A stretch of 64,000 bases of DNA from Modestobacter sp. L9-4 (GTDB taxonomy: Bacteria > Actinomycetota > Actinomycetes > Mycobacteriales > Geodermatophilaceae): the NCBI RefSeq assembly GCF_019112525.1, contig NZ_CP077800.1, forward strand, positions 124,001 to 188,000, written 5' to 3'. Both the position numbers and the translations under genes were made by a program. The notes under the pieces are model-generated. The model was not told where the DNA came from, did not search any database, and saw only the letters and a program-made list of their open reading frames with translations. Shown piece after piece: positions 1 through 7,916 of the stretch. Position 1 is the first letter of the stretch; each line of letters begins with the position of its first letter.

Positions 1-679
1 GGGCACCGGCGACCAGCTCCAGCAGCTCGGCGAGGTCGGTCGCGCTGGAGACCTCGGGGCCGGCCATCTCGTGCACCGTGCCGATGCCCAGCGCGGCCGC
101 GGCGGCCAGGGTGGCCCGCTGGGCGGTGCGGCGCTGGTCGGCCGGCACCGAGCCGTAGGCGGCGTTGCGGGCCGCAGAGTGGGCGTCGAGCCGCAGCCGC
201 CCGTCGGGGCTGTAGCCGGCCAGCGCGGTGATGCCGGGGACCCGGTCCAGCAGTGCCGTGGAGACGGTGGCCGAGTGGACGTCGACCCGCGCCAGGTAGG
301 CCGGCCGGTCGCCCACCACGGCGTCGAGGTCGGCGCGGGTCAGCCCGCGGCCCTCGGGCCAGTCGGTCTCGTCCCAGCCGGTGCCCAGCACCGTGCCGGT
401 GGGGGCCGCCGCGGTCTGCGCGGCGAGCAGGGCGACGGCGTCCCGCAGGCTGTGTGCGGCGTGCAGGTCCAGCCCGGAGAGCGCCAGGCCGGTGGCGGTG
501 GCGTGCACGTGCGCGTCGACGAACGCCGGGGTGAGCAGGGCTCCCCCGCCGTCGAGCACCCGGTCCGCGGCGGGCGCGTCGGCCACGGCACCGACCCAGG
601 CGATCCGCCCGTCGACGACGTGCACGGCCCGCCCGGGGCGGTCGCCCACGGTGACGTCGGTGACCAGCGACCCGCTCAC
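1..679 (-). CDS. Amidohydrolase, YtcJ/amidohydrolase_3 type (3'-truncated by window edge)
   Basis: The first 226 codons are visible; the C-terminus lies outside the window. The N-terminal composite beta-domain leads into the metal-binding strand DAHVHA (HxH) near residue 55, followed by a GTGWDETDWPEG stretch typical of YtcJ-like exoenzyme amidohydrolases. Such enzymes hydrolyse amide or carbamate bonds with a bound metal; the substrate cannot be read from sequence. The GTG start overlaps the TGA of the upstream dehydrogenase by 4 bases (GTGA), so the two are almost certainly one translationally coupled operon. This suggests a shared amino-acid-derivative catabolism, which is inference. Confidence 0.8.
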   Translation of the reverse strand, partial: MSGSLVTDVTVGDRPGRAVHVVDGRIAWVGAVADAPAADRVLDGGGALLTPAFVDAHVHATATGLALSGLDLHAAHSLRDAVALLAAQTAAAPTGTVLGTGWDETDWPEGRGLTRADLDAVVGDRPAYLARVDVHSATVSTALLDRVPGITALAGYSPDGRLRLDAHSAARNAAYGSVPADQRRTAQRATLAAAAALGIGTVHEMAGPEVSSATDLAELLELVAGA

Positions 680-1704
680 CGGGCCACCAGGGCGTCGACC
701 AGGGCCCGCACGCCCGGCGTCCGCCGGTACAGGTCCAGGGCCAGGGCCGCGTGCCCCGGCGTGTAGCCGTTGCCCACCAGCATCGTCACGTCCGTCGCCA
801 TCCCCTCGGCCGCTCCGGCCGCCGCCTGACTGGCGGGAGCCGGGGAGAAGAAGACCACGGTGCCCCCGTCGGCCGTCGCGAGGACCGCGGCCTGCTCGGC
901 TCCCGGTGCGTCGACGCACACCACGGTGACGTCGACCGGCTCGCCCACGGCCGCGGCGACGGCCAGCGGGTCGGTGGTGTCGGCCACGACCACGGCGTCG
1001 GCCAGCCGGGCGGCGCGCAGTGCCGCGGCCTCGACCTCGGTGCCCACCACCCCCACCAGCCGGCCGGCCCGGGCGTCGCGGGCAGCGGCCAGGCTCAGGC
1101 ACCCCGACCGGCCGGCCGCGCCCAGCACGGCGACCGCGGGCCGGTGGCCCGACCGGTGCACGACGCGCTCGGTGGTGGCCGGGGCGCCGCAGACACCCAG
1201 CACCGCCAGCGCGGCCTCCTCCGGCAGGTCCTCGGGCAGGACGGCGGCGATGGAGCGGGCGAAGAGCACCGCCGTCCCCGTCGTCGGGACGTGTCGGCTC
1301 GTGCCGTCCCAGGACGTCAGGCCGTCGGTGACCCGCAGCGGGACGCAGGCCAGCGGCAGCAGCGTGGCCACCCGCTGCCCGGGCGCGAGGCCCAGCGGGG
1401 AGTCCAGGCCGACCTCCTCGACGACGCCGACGAGCATGCCGGCGGTGCCGAACGCCGGGTCGTCGAGCTTCCCGCGGCGGTCGATCCCGGCGAGCAGCTC
1501 GGCCCGCACCGCGTCGCCGTCCCGGCCCTGCTGCCCGGCCTGCCAGCCCGCGGCGTCGAGGTCGATGCGCTGCACGGCGACCCGCACCTCGTCCGGGGCC
1601 AGCCGGGGGTTGGCGTCCAGCCGGTGCGCGGCCGCGGGCAGCACGCCCACCGGGTCGAGCGCCCGGTGCACGCCGAGGCTGCGGTGCAGCACGCTCTCGA
1701 GCAC
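676..1704 (-). CDS. kdd: L-erythro-3,5-diaminohexanoate dehydrogenase
   Basis: The 342-residue zinc-free MDR-fold protein has the family's own signatures rather than those of general quinone reductases: an N-terminal LGVHRALDPVGVLPAAA, GMLVGVVEEVG near residue 90, a nucleotide-binding VLGAAGRSG near 195, and FFSPAPASQAAAGAAEG followed by GNGYTPGHAAL near the end. Kdd performs the NAD-dependent oxidative deamination of 3,5-diaminohexanoate to 5-amino-3-oxohexanoate in the lysine 2,3-aminomutase route. GTG start with a GGAGGG ribosome site 6-8 nt upstream. It is coupled to the following amidohydrolase. Other lysine-route genes (kamA, kamDE, kce, kal) are not in the visible part. Annotation pipelines often mislabel this family as quinone oxidoreductase. 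Confidence 0.85.
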   Translation of the reverse strand: MLESVLHRSLGVHRALDPVGVLPAAAHRLDANPRLAPDEVRVAVQRIDLDAAGWQAGQQGRDGDAVRAELLAGIDRRGKLDDPAFGTAGMLVGVVEEVGLDSPLGLAPGQRVATLLPLACVPLRVTDGLTSWDGTSRHVPTTGTAVLFARSIAAVLPEDLPEEAALAVLGVCGAPATTERVVHRSGHRPAVAVLGAAGRSGCLSLAAARDARAGRLVGVVGTEVEAAALRAARLADAVVVADTTDPLAVAAAVGEPVDVTVVCVDAPGAEQAAVLATADGGTVVFFSPAPASQAAAGAAEGMATDVTMLVGNGYTPGHAALALDLYRRTPGVRALVDALVAR

Positions 1705-1801
1705 GGGAAGTCCCTCCGTCGGACCGGGGCCGGTCCCCGGGAGGGCTCATCGTCCCCCGGCGGTGGGTTTCCCCGCCCCCGGACGGCGGTAGCCCGTACC
1801 G

Positions 1802-2314
1802 GTGGAGCTGCTGTGCACCGATCGGCTGCGCCTGCGGGCCTGGACCACCCGGCCCGCCGACCTCGCACGACTGGCCGACGTCTACGGCCGCGACGAGGTG
1901 ACCCGCTGGCTCGGCGGCCCGCCCACGATCGGCCCGGCCGAGCTGGTCGAGCGCTGGCGGCTGGTGCACGAGCTGAACCCGGTGCACGGCTGCTGGGCGG
2001 TCGACCGGCTCGACGGCGGCCCGCCGGCGGGCACGGTGCTGCTCAAACCGCTGCCCAACGGGGTCGGCGAGGTCGAGGTCGGCTGGCACCTGCACCCGGA
2101 CAGCTGGGGCCACGGCTACGCCACCGAGGCCGCCCGGGCCGTGGTCGACCGGGCCTTCGACGAGGGGCTGCTGGAGGTCTACGCCGTCGTGCGGCCGGGC
2201 AACGAACCGTCGCTGGCGGTGTGCCGGCGGCTGGGCATGCAGCCGCTGGGGCGCACCTCCCACTGGTACGGCACCGAGCTGGAGTCCTTCCGGCTCGAGG
2301 CGCCGACGGCCTGA
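1802..2314 (+). CDS. GNAT family N-acetyltransferase (RimJ/RimL-like)
   Basis: A 170-residue single-domain acetyltransferase opening with TDRLRLRAWT, the usual beta1 of ribosomal-protein-alanine-acetyltransferase-like GNATs. EVGWHLHPDSWGHGYATEA near residues 95-113 carries the acetyl-CoA-binding R/Q-x-x-G-x-G/A-like loop, and NEPSLAVCRRLGM near 135 is motif B. The acceptor is unknown. A TAGCCC element sits exactly 6 nt before the GTG start, one base off TANNNT, so the message is probably leaderless. It is divergent from kdd. Confidence 0.8.
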   Translation: MELLCTDRLRLRAWTTRPADLARLADVYGRDEVTRWLGGPPTIGPAELVERWRLVHELNPVHGCWAVDRLDGGPPAGTVLLKPLPNGVGEVEVGWHLHPDSWGHGYATEAARAVVDRAFDEGLLEVYAVVRPGNEPSLAVCRRLGMQPLGRTSHWYGTELESFRLEAPTA

Positions 2315-2316
2315 GC

Positions 2317-2342
2317 GCCCGCCGCGCCCTCAGCGGCGGGGC
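2317..2342. terminator. Bulged GC hairpin between convergent genes
   Basis: GCCCGCCGC and GCGGCGGGGC pair with one bulge around a 7-nt loop, at the junction of the convergent acetyltransferase and acyltransferase genes; the acyltransferase stop lies in the loop. There is no U-tract. Confidence 0.35.
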
Positions 2343-3190
2343 AGTCGCGCGCGCACCCGCGCCAGCCGTCCCGTCCTCGGGACGACGACCTTGCGGCCCG
2401 CGGCGTGCTCGTCGTCCAGCGCCGCGGCGCGCTCCGGCGTGGGGGCCGTGCCGCCCAGGTGCGCCGGCAGCCACCAGCGGTCGTCGTCCCCGGTGGGCTG
2501 GTCGGGGTAGGAGCGCTGGGCCTCGGCCAGCAGCTCCTCCATGGCCGCCTTGGTGCGGCGCAGCAGGGCCTGCACCTTCTCCCCCGGCTGGGGCACCAGC
2601 GGCTCACCGATGACCACGGTGACCGCGACGTCGCGCTGGAGCACCACCTTGTGGCCCTTGGTGGCGATCCGCTGCCCGCCCCAGACGGCGGCGGGGAGGA
2701 TCGGCACGCCCGCGTCGACGGCCATGCGGGCCGCGCCGGCCTTCAGCTGCTTGACGGTGAACGAGCTGCTGATCGTCGCCTCGGGGAAGACGCCGATGAC
2801 CTGGCCGTCCTTGAGGGAGCGCACCGCCGCCTCGAACGCCGCGGTACCGGCCGACCGGTCGACCGGGATGTGCTGCATGCCGCGCATGAAGGGGCCGGAG
2901 AACCAGTGCCCGAACACCGAGGACTTGGCCATGAACCGCACCAGCCGGTGCTGCGGCAGCGCAGCCAGCCCGAGGAAGGTGAAGTCCAGGAAGCTGACGT
3001 GGTTGCTGCAGATGATGGCGCCACCGCTGGTGGGCACGTGCTCCTGACCGCGGACGTCGAACCGGAAACGGAAGAGCCGGAAGACGATCAGCGCGATCCG
3101 GATGACGAAGCGGTAGGGACGGTCGCGCGGGTCCGGACGGGCGCCGAACAGGTCGCGGCGGACGACGTCACGCCAGCTGGCCGAGTACAT
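2330..3190 (-). CDS. 1-acyl-sn-glycerol-3-phosphate acyltransferase family protein (PlsC-like)
   Basis: The 286-residue protein has the acyltransferase HX4D box NHVSFLD near residue 84 and the second block FPEATISSSF near 145 in place of the common FPEGTRS. It is expected to transfer an acyl chain from acyl-CoA to lysophosphatidic acid or a related lysolipid at the inner membrane face. A hydrophobic stretch near residues 27-40 precedes the domain. A TAGGGT hexamer lies exactly 6 nt before the ATG, so the transcript is likely leaderless. The basic tail after residue 240 is variable in the family. Confidence 0.85.
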   Translation of the reverse strand: MYSASWRDVVRRDLFGARPDPRDRPYRFVIRIALIVFRLFRFRFDVRGQEHVPTSGGAIICSNHVSFLDFTFLGLAALPQHRLVRFMAKSSVFGHWFSGPFMRGMQHIPVDRSAGTAAFEAAVRSLKDGQVIGVFPEATISSSFTVKQLKAGAARMAVDAGVPILPAAVWGGQRIATKGHKVVLQRDVAVTVVIGEPLVPQPGEKVQALLRRTKAAMEELLAEAQRSYPDQPTGDDDRWWLPAHLGGTAPTPERAAALDDEHAAGRKVVVPRTGRLARVRARLPRR

Positions 3191-3311
3191 GGACGGACCC
3201 TAGCCAACGGGGTCTGCGGCGGGTCCGTCCCCTGCCCTCACCAGCACGGCCTGGGGTTGCCGGCTGTTGCGGTCTTCTGTTCTTTCGGCTTGGTGGTGAA
3301 TAACTTGGTTT

Positions 3312-3325
3312 GTTGGGGATAACGG
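3312..3325 (+). repeat. 14-bp motif copy 1 (GTTGGGGATAACGG)
   Basis: Copy 1 is followed after 4 nt by TAGAAT, a good -10 hexamer, so transcription may start near 3342 and run into the non-coding region. Confidence 0.7.
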
Positions 3326-3773
3326 CACATAGAATCAGTGTCGCGCGTTGGCCATCCGGGCTCGACACGACAGACATCGGCACACCGACGGCCGCCCGTG
3401 ACCGCCGTCGCCGCGGTCGGCGGCCGACAGTTCGACGCTCCCGTGGGACCGGACGGTTGGCGGGCAGGCCTGAGGTGCTCGCCGCTCTCGCCGTCCCCGC
3501 GATGCAGACCCTGCCGCCCGGTTCTGCGTTCCCGTGGCCACCTGATCGGGATGAGCACGTGAACGCAGGACCAGCGGCCCAGTCACCCGCTCACTCGTCG
3601 CCGACGCCCCGGGCAGACGTCAGCCGGCGCGTCGGCATGGCTCCCCCACCACCGACGGAGGGCAGGGTCTTCATCCGTCGGTGCCCGCTGGGTCCTGTCT
3701 GCAGGGAGGCCGCCGGGGTGCGTCCTGGCGTTGTTGAGGGTCTGTTGCTTGCAGATCGGTCGGCGGTGCGGTT

Positions 3774-3787
3774 GTTGGGGATAACGG
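3774..3787 (+). repeat. 14-bp motif copy 2
   Basis: Identical 14-mer preceded by GTTGTT context and followed by TGTATGTAGGTGTGTGTGG. A -10-like TATGTA lies 2 nt downstream. No gene follows nearby on this strand. Confidence 0.7.
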
Positions 3788-4226
3788 TGTATGTAGGTGT
3801 GTGTGGTCCGGACGTCGCTGACGTCGCCTCCCGCGGGCTGACCGCCGGCCGGCGGCAGACCCCGACGGCCGGCTGCCGCTCGGACGGCTGGGCAGACCGG
3901 CCTGCGCGCGACACATCGCTGCACTCCCCCGCTCCGGCCGCATCGACGTCCTCGGCGCACCCTCCTCCCCCGTCGGCCGTGCGCTCCGCCGCACGGCCCG
4001 GCGACCTCCGGTGCTGTGCTCGTCCCGGCCTCTCGTCCTCGAGGCCCACCGGCACGCCGCACCCGGCCCCGAGACCCCTCGGCGACACACCTGCGACGCC
4101 CACGAGTCGGGGGCCGCGCCGGACGGTCGGAGGACCGCCGGCGAGCCTGGCTGCCGGTTCTTGGTGTCGCCGTCGCGGGTCCTTCTCCCCCGGTTCGCCA
4201 CGCGGGTGGGTGGCGGTGGGCCGGTC

Positions 4227-4240
4227 GTTGGGGATAACGG
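4227..4240 (+). promoter_or_regulatory. 14-bp motif copy 3 abutting a leaderless promoter
   Basis: The motif runs directly into TACGAT (4241-4246), a TANNNT -10 hexamer exactly 6 nt before the ATG at 4253. The motif therefore occupies the -26 to -13 spacer region of a leaderless promoter, a position suited to an activator or repressor. Confidence 0.6.
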
Positions 4241-4252
4241 TACGATCGACGG

Positions 4253-5098
4253 ATGACCGAGGGCTTCCATCCCGCGTTGCCGGACATGCCGTCCCCACCG
4301 GCAGTCCGTGGCTGGAACCGGCTGCGAGCGCCGCTGGGCTACCAGGACCAATGGCGCCGGCTGATGGAGGCCGCACTCGAGCTCGACCTGGGCCCCGACG
4401 ACCTGGCCCACGCCGGCCTCGATCCCCTGGCGGCCGCCCGCGACTGGAAGCCGGCCACCGTGGCGCTGTACACGAAGGTCGCCCGCTACGGCGGGCTGCA
4501 GATGCCGCAGCCGCGCACCCCCGAGCCCGATCCGGTGACGCTGGACCTCCGCGAGCTGACCCGGGTGCGCGGTGAGGCACCGGAGCACCTGCGCACGGTC
4601 GCCTGGTGCGCGATCGCCCTGGGCTGGCCCGGCACCGTCGGTCAGTTCCGCTCGCTGCGCCGCGACCAGGTGCAGGCGACCACCCGCCGGCTGCTGGTGT
4701 CCACCGACGACGGCGACTGGGCGGTCCCCGGGGCGCTCACCGCGTGGCACGCCTGGGAGGAGGTGCGCAACCGCTTCCCGGCGCTGGAGGCCAGCCCGTG
4801 GGTGCTGCCGGCGCTGCGCAAGGGACCCGGCCCGACCTCGCACGTGGGCGGGCAGCTGTCCACGCAGGCGCTGCAGGTCACCTTCACCAAGCACGTCGTC
4901 CGCACCGCGCTGCAGCTGCAGGCCTCGGCCGCCCCCTCGCAGGCCGCGACGGCCGAGTCGCTGGCCACCCACTACGCGCGACTGTCCTACGACTCCTACC
5001 GGCGGCTGGTGCTCAGCAGCGGTGTCGAGCCGGTGGCCCCCCGGGGAGCGGTGCGGGCCGAGCGCGCCGTGCGCCGGGCGGCGCGCGAACGGGAGTGA
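4253..5098 (+). CDS. Conserved-looking hypothetical protein with degenerate tyrosine-recombinase-like architecture
   Basis: I do not recognise a named family. The 281 residues resemble a shortened integrase: WKPATVALYTKVARYGG near residues 62-78 looks like the SAM-like core-binding domain, and LRTVAWCAIALGWPGTVGQF near 115-135 looks like the start of the catalytic domain. The expected box-I Arg (as in G-L-R-x-x-E) is absent there, and a C-terminal SYDSYRRLVL at 244-253 is the only candidate tyrosine region. Recombinase activity is therefore doubtful; a DNA-binding relic or repurposed protein is possible. TACGAT 6 nt before the ATG indicates leaderless expression. Confidence 0.6.
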   Translation: MTEGFHPALPDMPSPPAVRGWNRLRAPLGYQDQWRRLMEAALELDLGPDDLAHAGLDPLAAARDWKPATVALYTKVARYGGLQMPQPRTPEPDPVTLDLRELTRVRGEAPEHLRTVAWCAIALGWPGTVGQFRSLRRDQVQATTRRLLVSTDDGDWAVPGALTAWHAWEEVRNRFPALEASPWVLPALRKGPGPTSHVGGQLSTQALQVTFTKHVVRTALQLQASAAPSQAATAESLATHYARLSYDSYRRLVLSSGVEPVAPRGAVRAERAVRRAARERE

Positions 5099-5102
5099 GG
5101 GC

Positions 5103-6200
5103 TCAGCACAGCGACAGCTGCTCGGGCTCCTCGTCGATCGGCGGAGGAGGCGCCGGCACCCGGTCGGGCAGGCTGCCGGCCGGGAAGGACGCAGCCGAGT
5201 CCCCCGGCAGGCCCAGCGAGCCGTCGATGCCGCGGGCCACTCCCCCACTCGACCGGTCCAGACCGTGCGCGGCCAGCATCGGTGTCACTCGCCCGGCGAG
5301 CCAGCTGCGGTACTCCGCCGGCACGTAGGCGCCCCGGCCGTACAGCTGCTTGTAGCGGCCCACCAGACCCGGGTGCTCGCGGGCGAGCCAGCTGGTGAAC
5401 CACTCCCGGGCCCCGGGGCGCAGGTGCAGCGGGACGACGGTCACCCCGGTCGCCCCCGCCGCCGCGATGGCCCCGATCGCGGCCTCCAGGTGCTCCCTGC
5501 CGTCGGTCAGGCCGGGCAGGACGGGGGCGAGGAACACCCCGCACGGCAGCCCCGCCTCGGTGATGGCCCGCACCAGGTCCAGCCGCGCGCGGGGCGAGGG
5601 GGCGCCGGGTTCGAGGGCGGCGTGCAGCTCGTCGTCCCAGATGGCCATGGACACCCCCATCCCGATCGGGACGTCGCGGGAGGCGGCGGCCAGCAGGGGG
5701 ACGTCCCGGCGGGCCAGGGTCCCCTTCGTGAGGACCGAGAAGGGCGTGCCGGAGCGGGCCAGGGCGTCGATGACCCCGGGCATCAGCCGGTACCTGCCCT
5801 CGGCGCGCTGGTACGGGTCGGTGTTGGTGCCCAGCGCGACGTGCTCCCGCTTCCACGAGGGGCGGGCAAGTTCACGGCGCAGCACGTCGACGAGGTTGGT
5901 CTTCACCACGATCTGCTGGTCGAAGTCGGCCCCGCTGTCGAGCTCCAACCACTCGTGCGTGCCCCGCGCGTAGCAATAGACACAGGAATGAGAGCAGCCC
6001 CGGTACGGGTTGATCGTGTGGCCGAACGGCATCGCCGAGTCCTTGGGGACGGCGTTGAGCGCGCTCTTGGCCCGGACCTCGTGGAACGTCAGGCCGGGGA
6101 ACTCCGGGACCTGCACGCTGCGCAGCAGACCGCGGACGTCGGGCAGCCCGGGCAGCGTCGTGGGCTCGTCGAGGTCGAGCCGTTGGGCGTCCCAGCGCAT
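5103..6200 (-). CDS. Rv2578c-family radical SAM protein
   Basis: The radical-SAM cysteine triad CSHSCVYC lies near residue 70 after GHTINPYRG, in the COG1533/SplB-like family. It should bind a 4Fe-4S cluster and SAM; the physiological substrate is not known to me. I place the start at the ATG at 6200, giving MRWDAQRLDL as in mycobacterial homologues. An in-frame upstream ATG at 6218 lies inside a LexA-type box, which would be unusual for coding sequence. A GGATGGG ribosome site precedes 6200. Together with the SOS box this suggests a DNA-damage-related role. Confidence 0.85.
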   Translation of the reverse strand: MRWDAQRLDLDEPTTLPGLPDVRGLLRSVQVPEFPGLTFHEVRAKSALNAVPKDSAMPFGHTINPYRGCSHSCVYCYARGTHEWLELDSGADFDQQIVVKTNLVDVLRRELARPSWKREHVALGTNTDPYQRAEGRYRLMPGVIDALARSGTPFSVLTKGTLARRDVPLLAAASRDVPIGMGVSMAIWDDELHAALEPGAPSPRARLDLVRAITEAGLPCGVFLAPVLPGLTDGREHLEAAIGAIAAAGATGVTVVPLHLRPGAREWFTSWLAREHPGLVGRYKQLYGRGAYVPAEYRSWLAGRVTPMLAAHGLDRSSGGVARGIDGSLGLPGDSAASFPAGSLPDRVPAPPPPIDEEPEQLSLC

Positions 6201-6208
6201 GCACCCAT

Positions 6209-6224
6209 CCGAACACATGTTCGA
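6209..6224. promoter_or_regulatory. LexA-binding site (SOS box)
   Basis: CCGAACACATGTTCGA matches the actinobacterial SOS consensus TCGAAC-N4-GTTCGA at 11 of 12 fixed positions. It sits 9-24 nt before the chosen start of the radical SAM gene, where bound LexA would block transcription. Confidence 0.85.
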
Positions 6225-6245
6225 CCTGCTGTCGACACCCCTGCG

Positions 6246-6728
6246 TCAGACCGGGGGCCGGTTCTCGTAGGCGGTGGACAGCACGACCGTCGTCCGGGTG
6301 CTGACGTTGGCCACCGCGCGGATCTCGTGCAGCAGGGCCTCGAGTGCGTCAGGACCGGCCACGCGGACCTTGAGGATGTAGCTCTCCACCCCGGCGACGG
6401 CGTGGCAGGCCTCGACCGCGGTGAGGTGCGCCAGCAACGCCGGTGCGTCGTCGGGGTGGCCGACGTCGATCGGGGTGATGGACACGAAGGCGGTCAGCGG
6501 CAGCCCCAGCGCCCGGGCGTCGACCTGGGCGGCATAGCCGGTGATCAGCCCGCGCTGCTCGAGCCGGCGCACCCGCTGGTGCACCGCGGAGACCGACAGC
6601 CCCACCAGCTCGGCCAGCTCGGTGTAGCTGGCCCGGCCGTCCCGGGACAGGGCAGCCAGCAGCGCCCGGTCGACGTCGGGTGCCGCCGGCTGGCCGCCGG
6701 GCTCAGCCGCCGAGCTCGACGAGGCCAC
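6246..6728 (-). CDS. Lrp/AsnC family transcriptional regulator
   Basis: 160 residues with an N-terminal winged helix (DVDRALLAALSRDGRASYTE, HTH near VGLSVSAVHQRVRRLEQRG, residues 18-60) and a C-terminal RAM/AsnC effector domain (residues 70-155). Such proteins are amino-acid-responsive regulators that assemble as octamers. The GTG start at 6728 overlaps the 3' end of the upstream peptidase gene by 26 bp, so the two are co-transcribed. It may regulate amino acid or peptide use, which is inference from context. Confidence 0.9.
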   Translation of the reverse strand: MASSSSAAEPGGQPAAPDVDRALLAALSRDGRASYTELAELVGLSVSAVHQRVRRLEQRGLITGYAAQVDARALGLPLTAFVSITPIDVGHPDDAPALLAHLTAVEACHAVAGVESYILKVRVAGPDALEALLHEIRAVANVSTRTTVVLSTAYENRPPV

Positions 6729-7851
6729 GAGGACGGTTGTTGAGGACGCGGACGCCGTCGTCGGTGCAGACCACGATGTCCTCGATGCGGGCGCCGTACC
6801 GCCCCTCCAGGTAGATGCCCGGCTCGACCGAGAAGGCCATGCCCGGCTCCAGCGGCAGGTCGTTGCCGGCGACGACGTAGGGCGCCTCGTGGGTGTCCAG
6901 GCCGATGCCGTGCCCGGTGCGGTGCACGAAGTGCTCGCCGTACCCGGCCTTGGTGATGATCTCGCGGGCCACGGCGTCGACCTGGGCGCAGGTCACCCCC
7001 GGCCGGACGGCGGCGACCGCGGCCGCCTGCGCCCGCTCCAGGACGGCGAACCACTCCTTGAGCCCCCGGGCGGCCATCCCGCCGACGATGTAGGTGCGGG
7101 TGCAGTCCGAGCGGTAACCGGTGGCGGTCTCCCCACCGATGTCGACGACCACCAGGTCACCGGCCTCGATCACCCGGTCGGAGAGCTCGTGGTGCGGGCT
7201 GGCCCCGTTGGGACCGGAGGCGATGATCGTGAAGTCGACGGCCACGTGGCCCTCGGCGAGGATGGCTGCGGCGACGTCGGCGCCCACCTCGGCCTCGGTG
7301 CGCCCGGGCCGCAGCCACTCCTCCATCCGGGCGTGCACCCGGTCGATGGCCGCGCCGGCGGCGGCGAGCTCCTCGACCTCGGCCGGCGTCTTGACCATCC
7401 GCAGCCGGTCGATGACCGGGCTCGCCAGCTCCAGGACCGAGCCGGGCAGCGCACGCTGCACGCCCAGGGCGTGCTCGGCCCACGTCCGGGATCCGACGGC
7501 GACCCGGATGGGTGCGGCGCCCAGCCGGTCGGTGACCGCAGCGGCCAGGACGGTGAAGGCGTCGTCGGTCTCGTCCCAGGCGAGCAGCTCGAGTCCGAGG
7601 GCACCCGCCGGGGACGCCCCGACCATGGGTGCCTCCAGCCGCGGCACCACCAGCAGCGGCTCACCGCGGCGCGGCACGACCAGCGCGGTCAGCCGCTCCA
7701 TGGCGTGCGCGTCGTAACCGCACAGGTACCGCAGGTCGGCGCCGGGGGTGACGACCAGGACGTCGATGCCGAGCTCGGCGACCACGGCGCGGGCGGCGTG
7801 CACCCGGTCGACCGACACCAGAGGGGACGAGGGAGCAGGGATGGCGACCAC
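6703..7851 (-). CDS. M24 family Xaa-Pro aminopeptidase/dipeptidase
   Basis: The 382-residue protein has a creatinase/prolidase N-terminal domain (to about 140) and a pita-bread M24 catalytic domain. The five metal ligands are visible: Asp in VVDIGGE, Asp in SDCTRTY, His in HRTGHGIG, Glu in SVEPGIY, and Glu in GARIEDIV. It should cleave Xaa-Pro bonds in short peptides using two metals. It matches pepE (Rv2089c) in position next to the 5'-3' exonuclease. TAGTCT lies exactly 6 nt before the GTG start (leaderless). Confidence 0.9.
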   Translation of the reverse strand: MVAIPAPSSPLVSVDRVHAARAVVAELGIDVLVVTPGADLRYLCGYDAHAMERLTALVVPRRGEPLLVVPRLEAPMVGASPAGALGLELLAWDETDDAFTVLAAAVTDRLGAAPIRVAVGSRTWAEHALGVQRALPGSVLELASPVIDRLRMVKTPAEVEELAAAGAAIDRVHARMEEWLRPGRTEAEVGADVAAAILAEGHVAVDFTIIASGPNGASPHHELSDRVIEAGDLVVVDIGGETATGYRSDCTRTYIVGGMAARGLKEWFAVLERAQAAAVAAVRPGVTCAQVDAVAREIITKAGYGEHFVHRTGHGIGLDTHEAPYVVAGNDLPLEPGMAFSVEPGIYLEGRYGARIEDIVVCTDDGVRVLNNRPRGLVELGG

Positions 7852-7916
7852 GTCGGCAGACTAGCCAGCCGATGTGACAGCACCGCGTCGCGTGTTCGTC
7901 CCGTTACCGTCCCCGC

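Larger units (their letters stand above)
3191..4252. other. Long non-coding region with three motif copies
   Basis: No reading frame here has convincing protein character: frames are open because of G+C content, and their translations are Arg/Pro/Gly/Ala mixtures without a domain. The stretch near 3250-3330 is AT-richer than its surroundings. Three identical copies of GTTGGGGATAACGG, all on the + strand, are 462 and 453 bp apart; the last abuts the promoter of the following gene. An unrecognised small RNA or small gene cannot be excluded. Confidence 0.6.

Noticed and set aside
3310-4575. A 421-codon frame over the motif-rich gap, running into the integrase-like gene in another frame
   Set aside because: Arg/Pro/Gly-rich, no domain, and conflicts with the better supported gene at 4253.
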